DNA of 64,000 nucleotides from Fragum whitleyi (Eukaryota; Mollusca; Bivalvia; Cardiida; Cardiidae). The DNA lies in the NCBI GenBank assembly GCA_948146395.1, contig OX411552.1, forward strand, positions 49,838,258 to 49,902,257, in the 5' to 3' direction. Numbering within the stretch: the first letter of the stretch is position 1; each line of letters opens with the position of its first letter. A program made the position numbers and the translations under genes. The notes below the pieces were generated by a model. The model saw nothing but the letters and a program-made list of their open reading frames with translations. It ran no database searches and was not told the origin of the DNA. Below, piece by piece: positions 47,574 to 61,589 of the stretch.

Positions 47574-48184
47574 AGAAAAGCAAATTCCTTTATTGCTTTC
47601 CGATCCTCTGCGGAGATCCTTTTGGGCATGTTATTATTTGAAAGCAAAGCGCAGTAAAACACTGCGTTTTGTTTTCAAATCATAAAATGCCAAATTTTAA
47701 CCTTACATTGATTTCGTAGTCATGCTTGTGACGTCACATAAATCCACGTGCGAAATGACGCGTTTTCATTGCTGCGCCCTTATTATTCCCGAGGTCTATT
47801 CCGTGGAATTGCCGAGGGTTCCCGAGTGGATTGGTATGATACCTGAGCTACTTCGAAAGACGATGTTTCTGTTTCATGGTTTCTTTTTTTTCAAATACGT
47901 TCGAATAAATGCAAAAACTGAAAAGAGGTAGCCTATGCCTTAAAATGTTATTTTTTTTCAGTAAATATCGTGATCTAATAACATAGACTTAGGTATATAC
48001 CAGACAATATTCTACCAAGCTGTTGCGCCTAAGACGTCTAAGCTATTACCTCCTCTCTTAAGAGCAAGAAAACTATTCGAAAGCGACGCGATAAGCCAGC
48101 ACCTTTCCTCGCAATTGAGTTAAAGCTAAAACTAGGTGATTTAGGGTCAATGATATAGATACCTTATTTTGTCTCACAAAATTA
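47574..48184. other. Sequence between copies E and F
   Basis: Contains a hairpin at about 47636-47678 (GAAAGCAAAGCGCAGT / ACTGCGTTTTGTTTTC). No exon of RNMT and no other gene recognised; the material replacing copy E exons 6-10 is of unknown origin. Confidence 0.5.
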
Positions 48185-48272
48185 TTGACCCATTTATATA
48201 ATGAAAATCATTCCTCACGTTATCTGACCGTATCCATTGTCAATGTCTCAAGGTCTAGATGAGACTATATAT
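48185..48272 (+). promoter_or_regulatory. TATA promoter module of RNMT copy F
   Basis: TTGACCCATTTATATAAT (48185-48202), CTCACGTTATCTGACCGTAT, CAATGTCTCAAGGTCTAGAT and TATATAT (48266-48272). Weakest TATA of the four, but all blocks are in place with 63 bp from first block to TATA. Confidence 0.75.
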
Positions 48273-48295
48273 GGTGTCTGTTAAATGGATAACGA

Positions 48296-48383
48296 GTTAG
48301 AAGTCAATCAATACGATATATCAAGGTCTTCGTGAAAAGATTTCGTTGGATATTTAAAACAATCCAAATATTAGTCCTGCAAG
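48296..48383 (+). other. Non-coding exon 1 of RNMT copy F
   Basis: Ends CTGCAAG before the donor GTGAGTG (boundary 48383); start estimated from the TATA box. Confidence 0.6.
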
Positions 48384-51036
48384 GTGAGTGAATTCATTGA
48401 TCAGATGAAAACGGTGTAATTATGTCGTTATTCGCTTATTTTGTGGATTTTTTATTTTTTTTTTTTTATTTTTTATCATACCGTGTAGGTAGACTTTTTG
48501 CAAATGATTATCTCAACAGTTTAATCTCATTACACATGTTAAACACATCAATCTTAAATAATCTATTTATTCATAAATTGGTCCATTTCTTTCCGTTAAT
48601 TTCTTATTTATTAATCCAGAAATTCATTCATATGTATAATATTCATTTTTTTCTTATTAACATTTATATTTTCATTTAATTCAAATTCTAATCTATGTAT
48701 TGATTGATTCATTTCAAATATCACTAAGTTAGCTATATCACCCAATTATCTAGACAATGGAAGAAGACATAGAAATAGACTGACCCAAATCTATTGGTCT
48801 TATATTTACTTACTTATTTAAGGTTGTAATTACCATATTTGATGTTACATTAGTTCGAATTCTGAAATATCTGAACTCAAGTATGTATGTACACTTTAAG
48901 GCAGCATAACTTAAGATTTATAAATTCAATTAGTCCATATCTCTTTTCTCATGGATAGTCATTATATGATCATTCGCTATGCAGATTCCATTTGAATACA
49001 TTTAAAGTCGTTCTAGGGTTCGCTTCTAGGTTTGTGACGTGAATCTTTGATAAAATGAATTTTCGATAAATTTCTCTGGGTTAAACTCTTCTTCAAACAT
49101 TTACTGTTTGTTCTCTTAAGTCCACAGTACAGATTTTTAGTTTCGGCTAAGATGGACAGTGTATATATATTATAAGGTTAAATTCTATCATATTTCGTCA
49201 TTGTTCCGTCTTATGTAACTATGCTGTAATTGTGAATTCCACAAGGTCAGAGACCTTCTTGATACTCAGAACATAAACTAAGTTCTATATTATTAATCGT
49301 CAGACGAAGTTAAAGATCAGAAATCTTTCACATTTCACCTTACACTTCAAATTCCAGATGCCGATCAAATCCGATTCGACAGGTCTCTTTACCACCGACC
49401 TTCTAACATTCAACCAATCTCAAGAAGTAATTCTTGAAGTCCAAGAGAAGTTCATCGAATGTCATGGTCATAAGGTTGCTAAACACTATGACAAATTGGT
49501 GGAGGTTGCCCCAGAAAAGAGACGCAAGAGCAGAATTTACCATATGAGAAATTTTAACAACTGGATAAAAAGAATCAGTATAAGTGAGTCACGTATCTTT
49601 ATATTTACCAGATATCATGAAATAGACTATATGGTCGAAAACATGAAACAAATTATAGGTCACAAAATATTTGAATGATAAAGACGTTGATTTCGGATGT
49701 ATTTGATAAAGACTATATGGACTAAATATCGTCGGATAGCAGGACACTAAACACAGACTTTAACCTTTTTCTATCCTTTATATGTGAAGCTAATCAATCG
49801 TATTTATTTAAATAGTACCCTAATCATAATGTTTCAATACACGAACTACGCCAATCATCCTGTATGAATGCATTAAGTGTAATCTAATGAAGATAACTAT
49901 CACTTACTTAATTACAGTCGACACACTAAAAAGAGTAAAAGATCAAAAAGGCACAAATGAAGGAATAACTGTATTAGATTTATGTTCTGGAAAAGGAAAA
50001 GATCTTCCGAAATGGATGAAAGGAGGAATCAAGAAATTGATTTGTGCAGGTAACCATTTGTATCTTCCATGTTTATGAAAAATGAAAATCATAATTGATT
50101 TATATTGAACCTTTACCTTATATGTAAAATATCTTAGTTAGCGTATAGTTCATTCATTCAAAAAATATAACTGGTACTGCAATCCACATTTTGAAGTGCG
50201 ACTTGCATCGATAACCGCTTTAAGGAAGATATTTAGAACTACTTTTAAAATACTTATCAAAATATACATCTAAGCTTTAAGAATGAAATTCGCTGGCTCG
50301 ACTGAAGAAAATGCCTTTGAAATGTCCTGTACACTTCATTGGGTAGCAAATGAACTTATTTCATTTTTCAGACATTGCTGCCAAATGCGTGGAGAAAACC
50401 GAGCAAAGATATAAAGAAATGGTGGCTTTAGAAACAAACGAAAACAATTATTTTGATGCTGAATTTATAGCTGCAGATTTATCGAAAGTGAGTAAAATTT
50501 CTAAAAATGTAATAATATTAATATAATGATATACATGGCAGAAGAAACAATAAAAAAAAGAAGAAAAAAACACACAAAAAAACAAAACAAAAAAAACAAA
50601 CAATAATTTTGATTATGAATATATAGCTCTCTACAGCAAATATTTTTTACTAGAATATTGTTAATCAACACTCCCTCCCTCGTTCTGAATAGACAAAAAG
50701 GAAGTAAAGATAAGAAAAATGCAGATAACGGGAAAATTCATAAATTGATCAATAAAAAAAAATGATCAACGTTACAAAAAATGATTAAAACTAGTCATAT
50801 GCCAGCGGTCATCATTTATTAGCCAAAATCTCGCATTGTCTTTTCTATATAAAACCGTGACACTGACGACCTAACTATAGGTTATCTTCCTACCAGCAAT
50901 TATTTCTTTTGTCACATTGTATGATCAAATACTATTTTTGATATCAATAGATCTTAAATTTGACAAATTTTTTAGTCGTTGATTAAAATTTTATTTTATT
51001 TGGACTAAACTGAAATTCTGTTCCAGTGTATATTGA

Positions 51037-51324
<288 letters not shown>

Positions 51325-52637
51325 TAAGTAAATTCCACATAGAGTTTGTGATTTCTGGATAAGTAGCAATGATTATTGTTCGATTTAAACCTATTTATTT
51401 TACATCGATTAGGAAACACATTATTGAAACTTATTGTTATTTACGATTACTTTCATCATGAAACAATAAATAAAAGTATTGATTTGATACTATTTATAAT
51501 TTTGATAATAACTATGCATTAAATTCTATTTTGATTCGTCACTATCATCGCCATTATTAACATTTTAGAAAACGCCTTCGAGAATCCCCAGATATGATCT
51601 TTGGTAACGATGTTTACAGAGTTACATTCGAAACAGAAGGCAAAGAAAATCTCCCCTTGTTTGGTGCAAGATTTAACTTTCAACTAGACGGCGTTGTTGA
51701 TTGTCAAGAATTTCTAGTCTATTTTCCAGTTCTAGAAAAGTAAGTGACCGTAATTAAATTATACTTTGAACGATTTTTGAAAAAAAAAAAAAAAAAACGT
51801 TGACATGATTGTGCATAAAATTGTGTTTGTAATCTTAAATGTAAATTATCTCCATCCTTTTCTGTAGTGGTAATCTTTTAAATGATATTATCGGAAAACA
51901 AATTCCTGATAAACGACTTCATGTTTGACATTCACGCGTGCCTTTTGAAACCACATTTCAACATAAGCGGTCAGACAGTCCAGTTTTAGTCCGTTCTACG
52001 TAACCATAACCTGAGGTATATCACAAAGATTGATTCTAACTCAGTTTGTTCAAAGGATTAACGAGTATTTTAAATGTAATGTGTCGATAATTGAGTTTAC
52101 AGATGACTTGATCTGTTTAAAGCATAGCTAGCTTTACATGTTTTATTTCAAACACAAGCCGGTATCATGATTAATTATCATTCTAGGATGGCAGAAAAGT
52201 ATGGGATGAAGCTTGTTATGAAAATGCCATTTGCAGAATTTTATAAAGAAGCAGCAAATGATCCCGAAAATAGAAAACTTCTCAGTAAAATGGAGGCTTT
52301 AGAGGTAGTTTATTATTCCTAGTATATTTCTTTCATAAAAATATTTACAAAATTATTTAATCTAAATTAAAGAATGAAAAAAAATAAAGAGAGAAAAAAA
52401 AGTCAAATTTGACAGACTATACAAACATCACTCTAAGAAAGTACGCTATCCATACAATTTTTCTACCAATAACCTTTTCGGAAGTTGGTGACCATCCATG
52501 TGTTTGTAAACTGTAAAAAATAGTTTTGATAATATATATATTATATTTCTCTTTCAAAGTAACACGAAACAATTGCAGTTATATTACAGAAATATCCGGC
52601 AGATAAAAACAGTCGACTATTTTGGTCACCAGATTAA

Positions 52638-53895
52638 CATATATATATATATTCTTTATTTCCTCCATCTTTGGAGATCAAAAGTTATAAACATTTGCAA
52701 TATACAAAATTAAGTGAATAAAGATATTAACATTTAACAAAAGTTAACTATAGAAGGAGAAGATGAAAGAAGACTTGCTATTTATAGCTTATTATAAAGG
52801 GAAGGAGAAGGGAGAAGAAAAGATAAAAAGAACCACAGTTAGCGAATGCCATTCAATTCATTCAATGTGGAAAAGGAGGAGTTATGGCTGGACCGCGACG
52901 CTCCTTATCAGCTCTAGAAGGTCATTCAACTATAGAAAAAAAAATCGAAATTTTAACGAAATCTATTATTTGTTGACACTTCCGAAATCGAAAATTGAGA
53001 GGATAAGAAACACGGAATGAGCCACGATTAGAAAAAAAAAAACATAAAAAAATGACTTCACGGGTGAGCTTTACATAATAGTTCATATTACACGGTAGAT
53101 AAATAAATATAGTTAAATTGCAATTTGCGACCGAAATTCGTTCCAGGCACGGTGAAGAAACCTATAGGAAATTTTAAGAAAACGTTCATGATCGTCCTCG
53201 CTTAAGTGAATAAATGATAGCCCAAGTAATGCCTTTATATACTCAACTCTGTTTAAGCTACACAAAACATTCACGAAATCGTGTCCAAATGTAACTCTTA
53301 CTATGTTTAAAAACGAAGACCGTACATTTCTAGTAGAAGCACAATCTATGACAATATGGGAAGTGCAATCAATATTTTCACACGGAATTCTGCAATTCGA
53401 ACATTCAGATTTAACGTACGCCAAATAGGCTACTAATTGGGCTACGGTAAAACAATATTTAAGCATACTTGGGCATTTTTTTTGCAAAATTCCATATAAA
53501 AGGATTGTCAAAGAATGGTTGGATATGCTTGTAAAGTGTAAAGTCTGCCAATTGAGTATTTGTATCCCATTCTTGTACATAATGATAATAAATTCGTGGA
53601 AAATAAAGATGTTTCCATATTGACTTTGAGGGAAATACTCCTTCATTAGTATATGAATTAAGCGTGTCGACACAGTTATACTGAATTAAAAGATTTGACA
53701 CTTCGTGTATAAAACCATTCTTTGAAATGTCAGCTGTATAGGAAAACAAGCGAGTTAAGAACATATGTTTTGCTGCAGAATCATTCTTGAGATTACATAG
53801 TTGCCCAAGGAAATTCAATTTACGTTTTTCAACTTGTGACATTATGGGTAAACAGCCAATCGTTGCTAATACGATATCTGTTCTTGACCTTAAAT
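52638..53895 (-). mobile_element. 5'-truncated non-LTR retrotransposon (LINE) 3' end
   Basis: The complement encodes the C-terminal part of a LINE ORF2, past the reverse transcriptase core: KRKLNFLGQLCNL near the start, then a cysteine/histidine cluster (CSNC, then C..C..H....C) typical of the C-terminal region of animal LINE proteins. The frame is interrupted by a 1-bp shift in an A run near 53480, which splits it into 53899-53459 and 53673-53113. A 3' UTR follows, ending in a TA repeat (52640-52658) instead of poly(A). It sits inside exon 8 of copy F in antisense orientation. Clade cannot be decided from this fragment. Confidence 0.8.
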
Positions 53896-55210
53896 TCAAC
53901 CGACTACGAACACGCTAAACAGTTTCTGGATCAATTTAACGCCAAGCTGGGGGACAGACTTGATAGAAACAGAAAGGACGCGCCCATATCCGTGGTAAGA
54001 TTTTTTTATGTATTGTCAGACAAAGGGTTGGTCCATGAGAGTGACATTGACCTTATAAACTGTAAAAGATTTTTAAAAATCAATAATACCCATACAGTCA
54101 TTTAATAAGAAGAATATTTTTGTTGTCTTCAAAGGGTTGATATTTAAAAGTAATGATAAAATTAACATAAAAAATATAAAGATTTTATATCTTTTAATTA
54201 TGTCATTGTCTAATTAAAATAAACATTTGTCACAAGCCCGCTTACAATTGTAATGTAAGTTAGTATACGTGTATGTATTTAACATGAAATTCCGAATTTT
54301 GAGACATCTATTTTTTTTTTTTTAACTATTACAGGGAACACTGTCTAAGGCTGAATGGGAGGCAATAAGTAAGTAGATTTTTTTACTTAAATGACAAATT
54401 ATTCCTTCTATGAGATTTCTAATCATACGATCAAAATTTCATATATTCAACTATCGACATATTTATTCCCATTATATCAATAAATTAAAAAAAATCCAGT
54501 CTTTCACTTGATAGAATGTTAAGGACATTATATGCAAGGATTTGTGGACCTCAAAACAATATGCGTGGTATGATGGACTTATTTTTCATCATTATTTACA
54601 AACAATGCTCATACCAAATAGTTGTGGTCATCAAGATTCGTACAATCTACATGGGTTGAAAAGTGGTTTTATTTCTCTAGAAAAACAATTTTGAGTATGC
54701 ATCTTTTTATAAATGTCCGCACAAACTAATCCCCTAAGAAATCTGTTTCATTATTGAAAAATCTTTATCTTTTTGATTCGTACTATTAAATGATAATAGA
54801 CGCAAAAAAAAATTCTTTTGATTTCTAGGAGGCATGAAAGTAGAAACCTATTCTCTCTTATGTATGAATTCGCTTTGCCAGTTCAAAGTTTTTCATCAAC
54901 AAATATTCTCTACACATCAACCGGTTACTTTAACCTTTCGTACAATTGTGTTTCAAACAACCGTGAACATCAAAAAGATAAACGTCTACAAGTTACAATG
55001 TTTATTTTTGGCGCAAAAAATCTGTTCTACCAGCTACCTTTATTTATAGTAATATGGTTGGAAATATTAACGTTTTGCTTGTAAATGTACTAATGTTTCT
55101 ATCCATACAACTATCAAACAAATTGGAAAGTGCGTCGCATTGCCATTAAATTCCTATCTGTGTAAACATAAGACCCACTGCTGTCCGGACAGCCAAACAG
55201 TGCATATACA

Positions 55211-58200
55211 GTGGCGTAGCCATGTTATTTACATTGGTGCGGCAAAACTGAGCTCCGAAGGAGCGAATGCGAGCGCCGAAGGCGCGAAGCCCTTCTAGGG
55301 GGGTCCGGGGGCATGCCCCCCCGGAAATTTTTTGAAAAAACGGTGCGATTTGGTGCATTCTAGACTATACTTGATCACAATTTCAGTAGGGAAGAAATAG
55401 TGTGGAAAAGGAAGAAATTGCTTGTCAGAAGCAATTTCTTCTTTTTTCACAATGTTTTCTCAATCATAAAATCACAGGCACGTAATTATAAGCAGGGATT
55501 AAACAGGAAAGGGTTAACCCTAGTACGAGGACTAATCGATAATGACATTAACAACTCACCATGTACTCACGGGGAATCGCATGTTTGACATCAACACTGT
55601 ATGGAAACTCTGTACGGTAGTTTGCAACGGTATATTCAAAATGGCGGATAGGCGTTCGTGAAAAAGTAAGTGTTCTTTTTTTTTTTGTTCGATGCTGATT
55701 TAATCTATCATCCTGTAAGATAATGACAACATTTACGCAATCAGATTTGAATACATTATCCATCGTACCTAATGATTAAACGTCCTATAGCACCGTCCGT
55801 GTGTAATACAGCTTCAAACATTGTGTTTTGATGACATTTAAAATTGAAGCGCAAAACGAAAGTAGAAATGGCCATATTTTCCTTAAAATGACCGCACCGG
55901 CAAAATCAAATGTGGCGGTGGATGGGGACAAGATATCTCCCTAAATATGACCCAGAATGTATTGGATCTAGCCCCTTGTCTAGGAAATATAGACACTTGA
56001 AAATTCCGATGGTGTACGCTATAGTTAAAACCGAAACTACAGGTAAACCATGATAATCGAATGTTTATAAACAGACTTTCGACGAGTTGATATAGATAAA
56101 TTGGGACCAACGGATTTTTTTGCTGTTACGGTATGTAACTATAGGAAATGATCAAAGAAACGCAAAACTAACGGTATAACTACCTTCCTTTGAATTACAT
56201 CTGTAAACGACATGTGTCATAGCGTAAAATTAACATGCTTTGGAAACCGATTTTATCACGAAGAAACCAAAATTGAAACGACAAAAAGCATTGAATATCA
56301 TTAGGGAGAAAAAAGTGTTTTCAAAATGAGTTACTTTATTCTATCAGTATATAGGTTTAATTGAGTACCGTTATCTCACGCTTATTAAATTTCAGTTCAG
56401 TCCACCCCTACTCATGGCTTTACCACATTTTCCCGCGTTTTCGAATACCCCGGTTGGACTATAAATCGCTGTACAGTGCGGTATATGGATATATTTGTAC
56501 TCACCGGTTTAAATTTCGAATGAAAAATCTGTACGCAACGGTTTATATAAATTATCATGTGAAAATCGTTCAACGGGTTGAAAAGGTGAAAGGTGACTTT
56601 GATACTATTTAATCTTAGTTAATACTGCAGAAAGACGAATATATTCTTATTCTTAATTTTATTTGTTTTGCCTGGAAATGAAGAAATCGTCGAAAGTGTA
56701 TCATTTAACACATTTTTAAATTCTAATTTTATGTTTCTATTTAATTCTTCTGTCTTTCCTCAATAATTTTTGTAAGGCCCTGTACAAATCGTTAAGACTA
56801 AAGCGCTTAACAAAGGCATCAAACTTTAAAAATGTCGGAGTATATTCCAGACATTCTTCTCGATGATGTAATATTAATTTATGATTCTTTTTTGTTGTTT
56901 TTTTTTTGTTTGTTTTGCAATGAAACAAAGAAAATTAAATTAATAGAGTATCATTACACACCATTTTAAATCTAATGTTATGTATCTACTTAATTCTATG
57001 TCATAGAAAGTTTCAGTTTAGTAATCAAAACAGTTTTATAAGCTTGAACCTAGATTATTGTTTCTGATATCATACGAAATGCTTACGTTTTTTTTTAACT
57101 TTCAGCTTTAGAAGCTTACAGTTAGAAGAAATCTTATCGAAATAAATTATTTAATACTCAATAGTTCTGATACACATAAGAAAATAGTTTTATTTCTTTT
57201 AGTTATCTCTTTCAGACAAATATCTTGTAATTTCCTTCCACAACATTTTTTAATTAAAAAGAAATTTTAAATGTTTAGAGAAAATTCATGGAAGCATATA
57301 GTTGCCAAGCTGCGTGTCTTTCCGTCCTTCCAATCTTCCAAAGTTATTTGGACAATTGATTTATCGCACTCATAGGGGAGACTAGTATTTCGTCAAATTG
57401 TTGTGCATCGGCTTTTTTGTTTTTCGAATTGAATTAATACAGTTAAAAACGCAACCATTTCTTTCATAAAGTTCGAAAGCACAATTAACAATGATCGATT
57501 TCACATGCCTTACCCGCGATATTGACTGTCACGTGACATCGTTAAAAGCACCCCCGTTGAAGCAAAAGATAGCTCATAAATTCGCCCCTAAGAATATGAA
57601 ATTACAAAACAAGCAACTTACACCCTAACCAGTGAGCCAAAGAAAATTTTATATAGCCCAACAAATAGCGATTTTGCTTCATATTTCACCGTATTTCTAG
57701 CCGCATTTAACATTTTTCAGTCTTATTATATCATCGAGAAGAATGTCTGAAATACTGATAAGTTTTATGCCTTTGTTAAGCGCTTTAATCTTAACGATGT
57801 GTACAGGGTCTTACAAAATTATTGAGGAAGAACAGGAGAATTAAATAGAAACATTAGATTAGATTTAAAACTGTGTTTAATTACTCTTTCGACGGGTTTC
57901 TTCATTTTCAGGCAAAACAAAATAAAATAAGAAAAAGAACATATTCGTCTTTCTGCAGTATTAACTAAGATTAAATAGTATCAAAGTCACCTTTCACCTT
58001 TTCGTGCTATTTCATCCGTTGAAAGATTTTCACATGATGATTTATATAAACCGTTGCGTACAGATTTTCATTCGAAATTTAAACCGGTGAGTACAAATAT
58101 ATCCATATACCGCACTGTACATCGATTTAGTTTCGGTTTTAACTGTAGCGTACACCATCGGAATTTTCAAGTGTCTATATTTCCGAGACAAGGGGCTAGA

Positions 58201-58897
58201 TCCAATACATTTTGGGTCATATTTAGGGAGATATCTTGTCCCCATCCACCGCCACATTTGATTTTGCTGGTGCGGTCATTTTAGGGAAAATATGGCCATT
58301 TCTACTTTCGTTTTGCGATTCAATTTTAAATGTCATCAAAACACAATGTTTGAAGCTGTATTACACACAGACGGTGCTATAGGACGTTTAATCATTAGGT
58401 ACGATGGATGATGTATTCAAAACTGATTACGTATATGTTGTCGTTATGCTATTGGATGACAGATTATAGTAATATCGAACAAAAATAAAGAACACTTACT
58501 TTTTCACGAACGCCTATCCGCCATTTTGAATATACCGTTGCAAACTACCGTACAGTGTTTCCATACAGTGATCAACAGAAAACGGAAGTAAACAGAATTA
58601 CCATTCTACAGACGCTTGGAAGTTTAGATTATTGATGAGTCATCCCAGGATGCTGGCATTTCGTTGTGTATGGTGGATTAAAAGAACTATAAGACATCAT
58701 GTTTTATAAACGTTTTATTCATCCGTTATATGCTCACATACATTTTCAGTCATTTAGCGGTCAACATAATCCAGTTTTATTGTAGCGGCATGCCGCATCT
58801 AGTAGTAGACTACGGCAATTATTGGTGCGGCATGCCGCATCTACGGCAATTATTGGTGCGGCGAATGCCGCACCTGCCGCACCCGTGTCTACGCCCA
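55211..58897. mobile_element. Outer DNA element in last intron of copy F
   Basis: The left end GTGGCGTAGCCATG with a GGTGCGGCAAAA stretch and a GGGGGGTCCGGGGGCATGCC block, and the right end GGTGCGGC... GTGTCTACGCCC, are imperfect inverted repeats. The right part has a repeated TACGGCAATTATTGGTGCGG. The interior is largely taken up by the fold-back element at 55595-58570. No transposase frame. Confidence 0.6.
55595..58570. mobile_element. Giant fold-back (long inverted repeat) element
   Basis: Arms of about 0.9-1.3 kb: CACTGTATGGAAAC at the left end is mirrored by GTTTCCATACAGTG at the right end, and matching continues through GCCATTTTGAATATACCG, CATTTTGGGTCATATTTAGG and GCAGTATTAACTAAG to near 56930 / 57715. 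The left arm has about 415 bp (56041-56455) with no partner in the right arm. The loop is roughly 57.0-57.7 kb. Arm identity is high but not perfect. Open frames on both arms (for example 55883-56110 and 58054-58284) are mirror images of each other and not genes. Confidence 0.88.
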
Positions 58898-59636
58898 TGA
58901 TATAGACTTTGCTGACTATGTGCGGGCCTTCAAACAGTTAGCCATGTTTGATCCGCGGCTTGAATAAGTTTAAACTTTTCTTACTTGTCTTTTCCAGCGG
59001 TGTACTGCGTGTTTATGTTCCAAAAAGTCCGGGATCCAGTCACAGGGGAAGTATTGGAAGCAGATTTAATGGGAACCAGCTGGGAGGGTTCACCACGCGA
59101 AAACAAGAATCTGGACGAGTCCATTCCCCTAAGATTAATTCAAACAGATCTGATGGAAAGAGAATCTTGAAATTTATTTATGAGACTCTTTACATAGACG
59201 GCGTTAGGCTCGATTGAACGATGTTGTCGTCTTGTTTGCTTATAGAGTCGATTCTTCCAATCAATGAGGAACAACCAGCACTTTAAAAGTTCATAACAAG
59301 TGATAAGTTAGTTTGAATTAGTTGTGCAAACAAAGTGAATCACTTAATTAACTGTTGTTGCTGCCAACCTTTCTGACCAGGACGCTGCGAGATAAAGTAG
59401 AGGGAGAAGGCTCGAAGACAAATACATGTACAGTGTTTCTGTGGCTACAAGGGGGCGCCGGATTAACTCACACAGCTGTCTCTATTATTTGTTCTTGTAA
59501 ATAATTTTCGATTACGACTGTGTTCAAACATTTCAAATCATACATGTATCACCTTTTGCTCACGTGTTCATTTCTATGAACGTAAATGTTTTGTTTGTTT
59601 TAATAACGGTTGTATTGAAACAGTGTTAAAATATTA

Positions 59637-60010
59637 TCCATGATTAATGCCCTGGCAGGGCGGAGCCTAAGTAACGGGTCGTTGCACTTAAGGTTAATGG
59701 AAATCAGCTTTAATCTAAAATAACCTACTTCTAAAGAGAGTCGGTATAAATAACTAGATACCTTTAATCGTCGATTGGTAACAAAAACCCTCGTAACTTC
59801 AGCTTAGTCAAGCTGAAGTTACGAGGGTTTGGTAACCATACGATGAAACGTGTTCACTCCCTCTAAGCACGTGAATCCCCTAGGTTTTAGGATACAGTTA
59901 TTTTGCACGCGTTAACGATTATTGCCGAGTAACTTTTCAATGAACCCAAACTATTGAAAACTCACCAAATTACGTCATGACTAAGCCCCGCCCTGTCAGA
60001 TCATTTATAT
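59637..60010. repeat. MITE copy 1, CTGGCAGGGCGG ends
   Basis: Ends CCCTGGCAGGGCGG and CCCCGCCCTGTCAG; the centre is a perfect hairpin CTCGTAACTTCAGCTTAGTC / mirror near 59800-59830. Inserted in the 3' flank of copy F. An inverted second copy lies at 61590-61950. Confidence 0.85.
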
Positions 60011-60040
60011 CGCAGAATACTCATGCAATATATTTTTCTA

Positions 60041-60046
60041 AATAAA
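60041..60046 (+). terminator. Candidate poly(A) signal of RNMT copy F
   Basis: AATAAA in the 3' flank block TTTTTCTAAATAAATTGAAA that is also present after copies A and B. The 870 bp distance to the stop includes the MITE at 59637-60010. Confidence 0.45.
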
Positions 60047-60190
60047 TTGAAAAAATGCTTTTTTGTACTTGTTGATTTATCCTGAAGTAGAAACCATGTA
60101 GCGCAATAAAACTTTAAAACTTAAGACAAAATTAAATGACTTGTGAATGGTGAAGGCAAATATCCGAATGTACATATCTACGATGCATGA

Positions 60191-60356
60191 CTTGAGGTAG
60201 TGGACCCGTAATAGTTCCGCAACGATTCGGGAGTAATGATCTTTAATAGTGTTAACCGAGGTTCCTAATGATTTTCATTAGGAAAACTTGATCAGCATTG
60301 CGAAAGATCATAAGTTCCGAAATGTTGCGGAACAATGACGGTTCCACTACCTTAAG
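60191..60356. repeat. MITE, same family as 23211-23377
   Basis: CTTGAGGTAGTGGA ... TCCACTACCTTAAG-type ends with the central CCTAATGATTTTCATTAGG palindrome. Diverged from the copies in the tandem units. Confidence 0.85.
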
Positions 60357-60359
60357 ACT

Positions 60360-61589
60360 GCGAGCTGCTGAAAACCGGACATGGTAAACTCTTTAAGAAA
60401 TTAAAACACTTTTTTGTGGAAGACCTACTTGTAACAACAGTTTAAAAAAGTTTTAGTAATAACATTTAAGTAACTCACCCATAAGTGGCCTAAAAATAGA
60501 ATTACTGACTTTTTACAAAAGACAAAATGCGGTCACAACGACTTACATTCAACACTTTGTGCTAAGTTAAGCTAAAATTGCTATTTAAGGCTGATGTATG
60601 TAACCAGAATTCTGATGTTTTCCATGCGAAATAGCAGAGCTGTTGGTCCGAACATAAAGTTTACATCCCTACGAAAATTTGTTCAAAATGTTCCCAATGG
60701 CTTGGTAGATTTCATTTTAGGGACTTCTATTGTCGATGTTTTCACATTTCTTCCAGTTCGTCAATTCCTCTAAACAAATCAGAGGTCAGGATTTCGATTA
60801 AATTCTCTCAATTTCCATATTATTTCAATAACCAATAAAATACCAAATGAATTAAAAACTTAAGCGCGAAATGTCTGTGACCACAAGCTCCGCTCCGGCA
60901 CTATCACTTGATCAAGCAATTGTGTCGTTTCTAAAACTTCACAGGTAAATGTCCCGAAAAGGGCGGGCTCTATCAAAGGTCATGACATGATTATTCGAAA
61001 CGCGCTAGATGTCTAATAACCCTTTGGCATGTGATTACCAGACCTAACTTGCAATAACGTTTATAAACGTTTAGATTTTGCATTCTACTATGCACGCGAG
61101 TACGCGCACAAAACGGGCAATATTTGTCAAGTGTTCTGCATCGTAAATGCGATGTGGGTTGAATCGCTAAAATCGTACTACTATCGCTGTATTCGTATAG
61201 GATAGAAAACGAGTGCCGTGATATATGGGAAATAGACATGAGCTACAGAGAGTGTCTATTTTCCATTTACCTTGGCACGAGATTTTCTATCTGACTTAGA
61301 CCACTCTTTTCTAACATAGTCTGTAATTTGTACCCGAACATCTGGACAACGAAAACGAGTAAAACTCGCTGTAATATTACTGTTATTATGTGTAATTATG
61401 CCGAAACTATACTAATGGATCTATTATCGTTACTTATTGCAGCTCTTTTGCATGTATGCACCTGCAGAAAGTCTTTTGGAAAAAGCGATAATATAATATG
61501 CTCGACTTCTTCTTAAAATGACACGGCACACAAAATCTGTCAAGATTCACGTGCACGACACACTTTCACTGTATAGCTATAAATATTCT
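60360..61589. other. Intergenic, no gene recognised
   Basis: Short open frames on both strands without motif or splice support. Confidence 0.4.

Noticed and set aside
55883..56110. Frame on the complement with a mirror partner at 58054-58284
   Set aside because: The two are the two arms of the same inverted repeat; there is no motif and the frame is not kept across the arms.
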